Assembly (NCBI GenBank): GCA_003558195.1
Contig: PWMM01000072.1
Span: 1-6,658 of the forward strand
DNA length: 6,658 bases
DNA from: Syntrophomonadaceae bacterium
Lineage (GTDB): Bacteria > Bacillota > Dethiobacteria > DTU022
Direction of reading: 5' to 3'
Shown here: positions 6,576 to 6,658 of the stretch, in pieces
Position numbering within the stretch: the stretch's first letter is position 1
How the letters are laid out: every line of letters starts with the position of its first letter
Position numbers and translations under genes: made by a program
The notes under the pieces: generated by a model
The model's input: the letters and a program-made list of their open reading frames with translations, nothing else
What the model was told of the DNA's origin: nothing
Database searches by the model: none

Positions 6576-6658
6576 TCAAGCGGCATCGGCCTGCTCCTTT
6601 GCCTCAAGGCGCCTGAGCACCTGATGGAGGTCCGCACGGGTGAACTTCCACTCGAACG
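6576..6658 (-). CDS. C-terminal tail of a transposase, probably IS630 family (partial)
   Basis: On the minus strand the last 26 codons of a gene run in from the right edge and stop at TGA (complement of 6576-6578). The peptide begins FEWKFTRADLHQVLRRLEAK and ends EQADAA. A [FY].WKFT..DL..LL..L ending is familiar from IS630/Tc1-mariner-type transposases, in which the C-terminus follows the last catalytic acidic residue. The catalytic D-D-E part lies outside the window, so the family call rests on this tail alone. The gene faces the defence operon, with only 21 bases between the two stop codons. Confidence 0.5.
   Translation of the reverse strand, partial: FEWKFTRADLHQVLRRLEAKEQADAA

Noticed and set aside
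1..6658. CRISPR array, tRNA or rRNA genes
   Set aside because: No regularly spaced repeats, tRNA cloverleaf or CCA end, and no rRNA-like conserved stretches were seen.

Overview
The window is GC-rich bacterial DNA dominated by one rightward, tightly packed three-gene unit that looks like an anti-phage or anti-plasmid defence island. The host cannot be named from the sequence. High GC, a near-consensus sigma-70-type promoter and GGAGG ribosome-binding sites point to a GC-rich bacterium; Planctomycetota or Proteobacteria are guesses only.

Layout: bases 1-183 hold no convincing gene but contain a run of short G/C blocks between A/T runs, which resembles REP-type intergenic repeats. Bases 184-474 encode a small acidic protein of unknown function. 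Bases 475-785 are mostly empty. At 786-814 lies an almost perfect promoter (TTGACA, 17-base spacer, extended -10 TATATT). It is followed at 828-845 by a perfect 6-base inverted repeat, a plausible operator. Three genes follow: (1) 866-4438, a 1190-residue SNF2-type helicase of the DrmD kind (DISARM class 1), with an XRE-type helix-turn-helix at its N-terminus and a DUF3883/NOV-like nuclease-fold domain at its C-terminus; (2) 4444-5559, a 371-residue protein with a PD-(D/E)XK-like E-V-K motif; (3) 5559-6554, a 331-residue, largely helical protein with an HEPN-like R-x4-H motif. The junctions are 5 bases and a one-base TAATG overlap, so the three are very likely co-transcribed and co-translated. 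The window ends in the 3' tail of a convergent, leftward gene that resembles an IS630-family transposase.

How it may work (inference): the helicase would sense or translocate on invading DNA, the gene-2 protein would be a DNA nuclease effector or partner, and the HEPN-like protein would be an RNase or a structural partner. The N-terminal helix-turn-helix of the helicase could repress its own operon through the inverted repeat. The window contains no DNA methyltransferase and no DrmA, DrmB or DrmC, so it is not a canonical DISARM locus. A DrmD-like helicase with a PD-(D/E)XK-like protein and an HEPN-like protein is the candidate undescribed system here. Genes may be missing beyond the right edge, where a mobile-element gene adjoins the operon.
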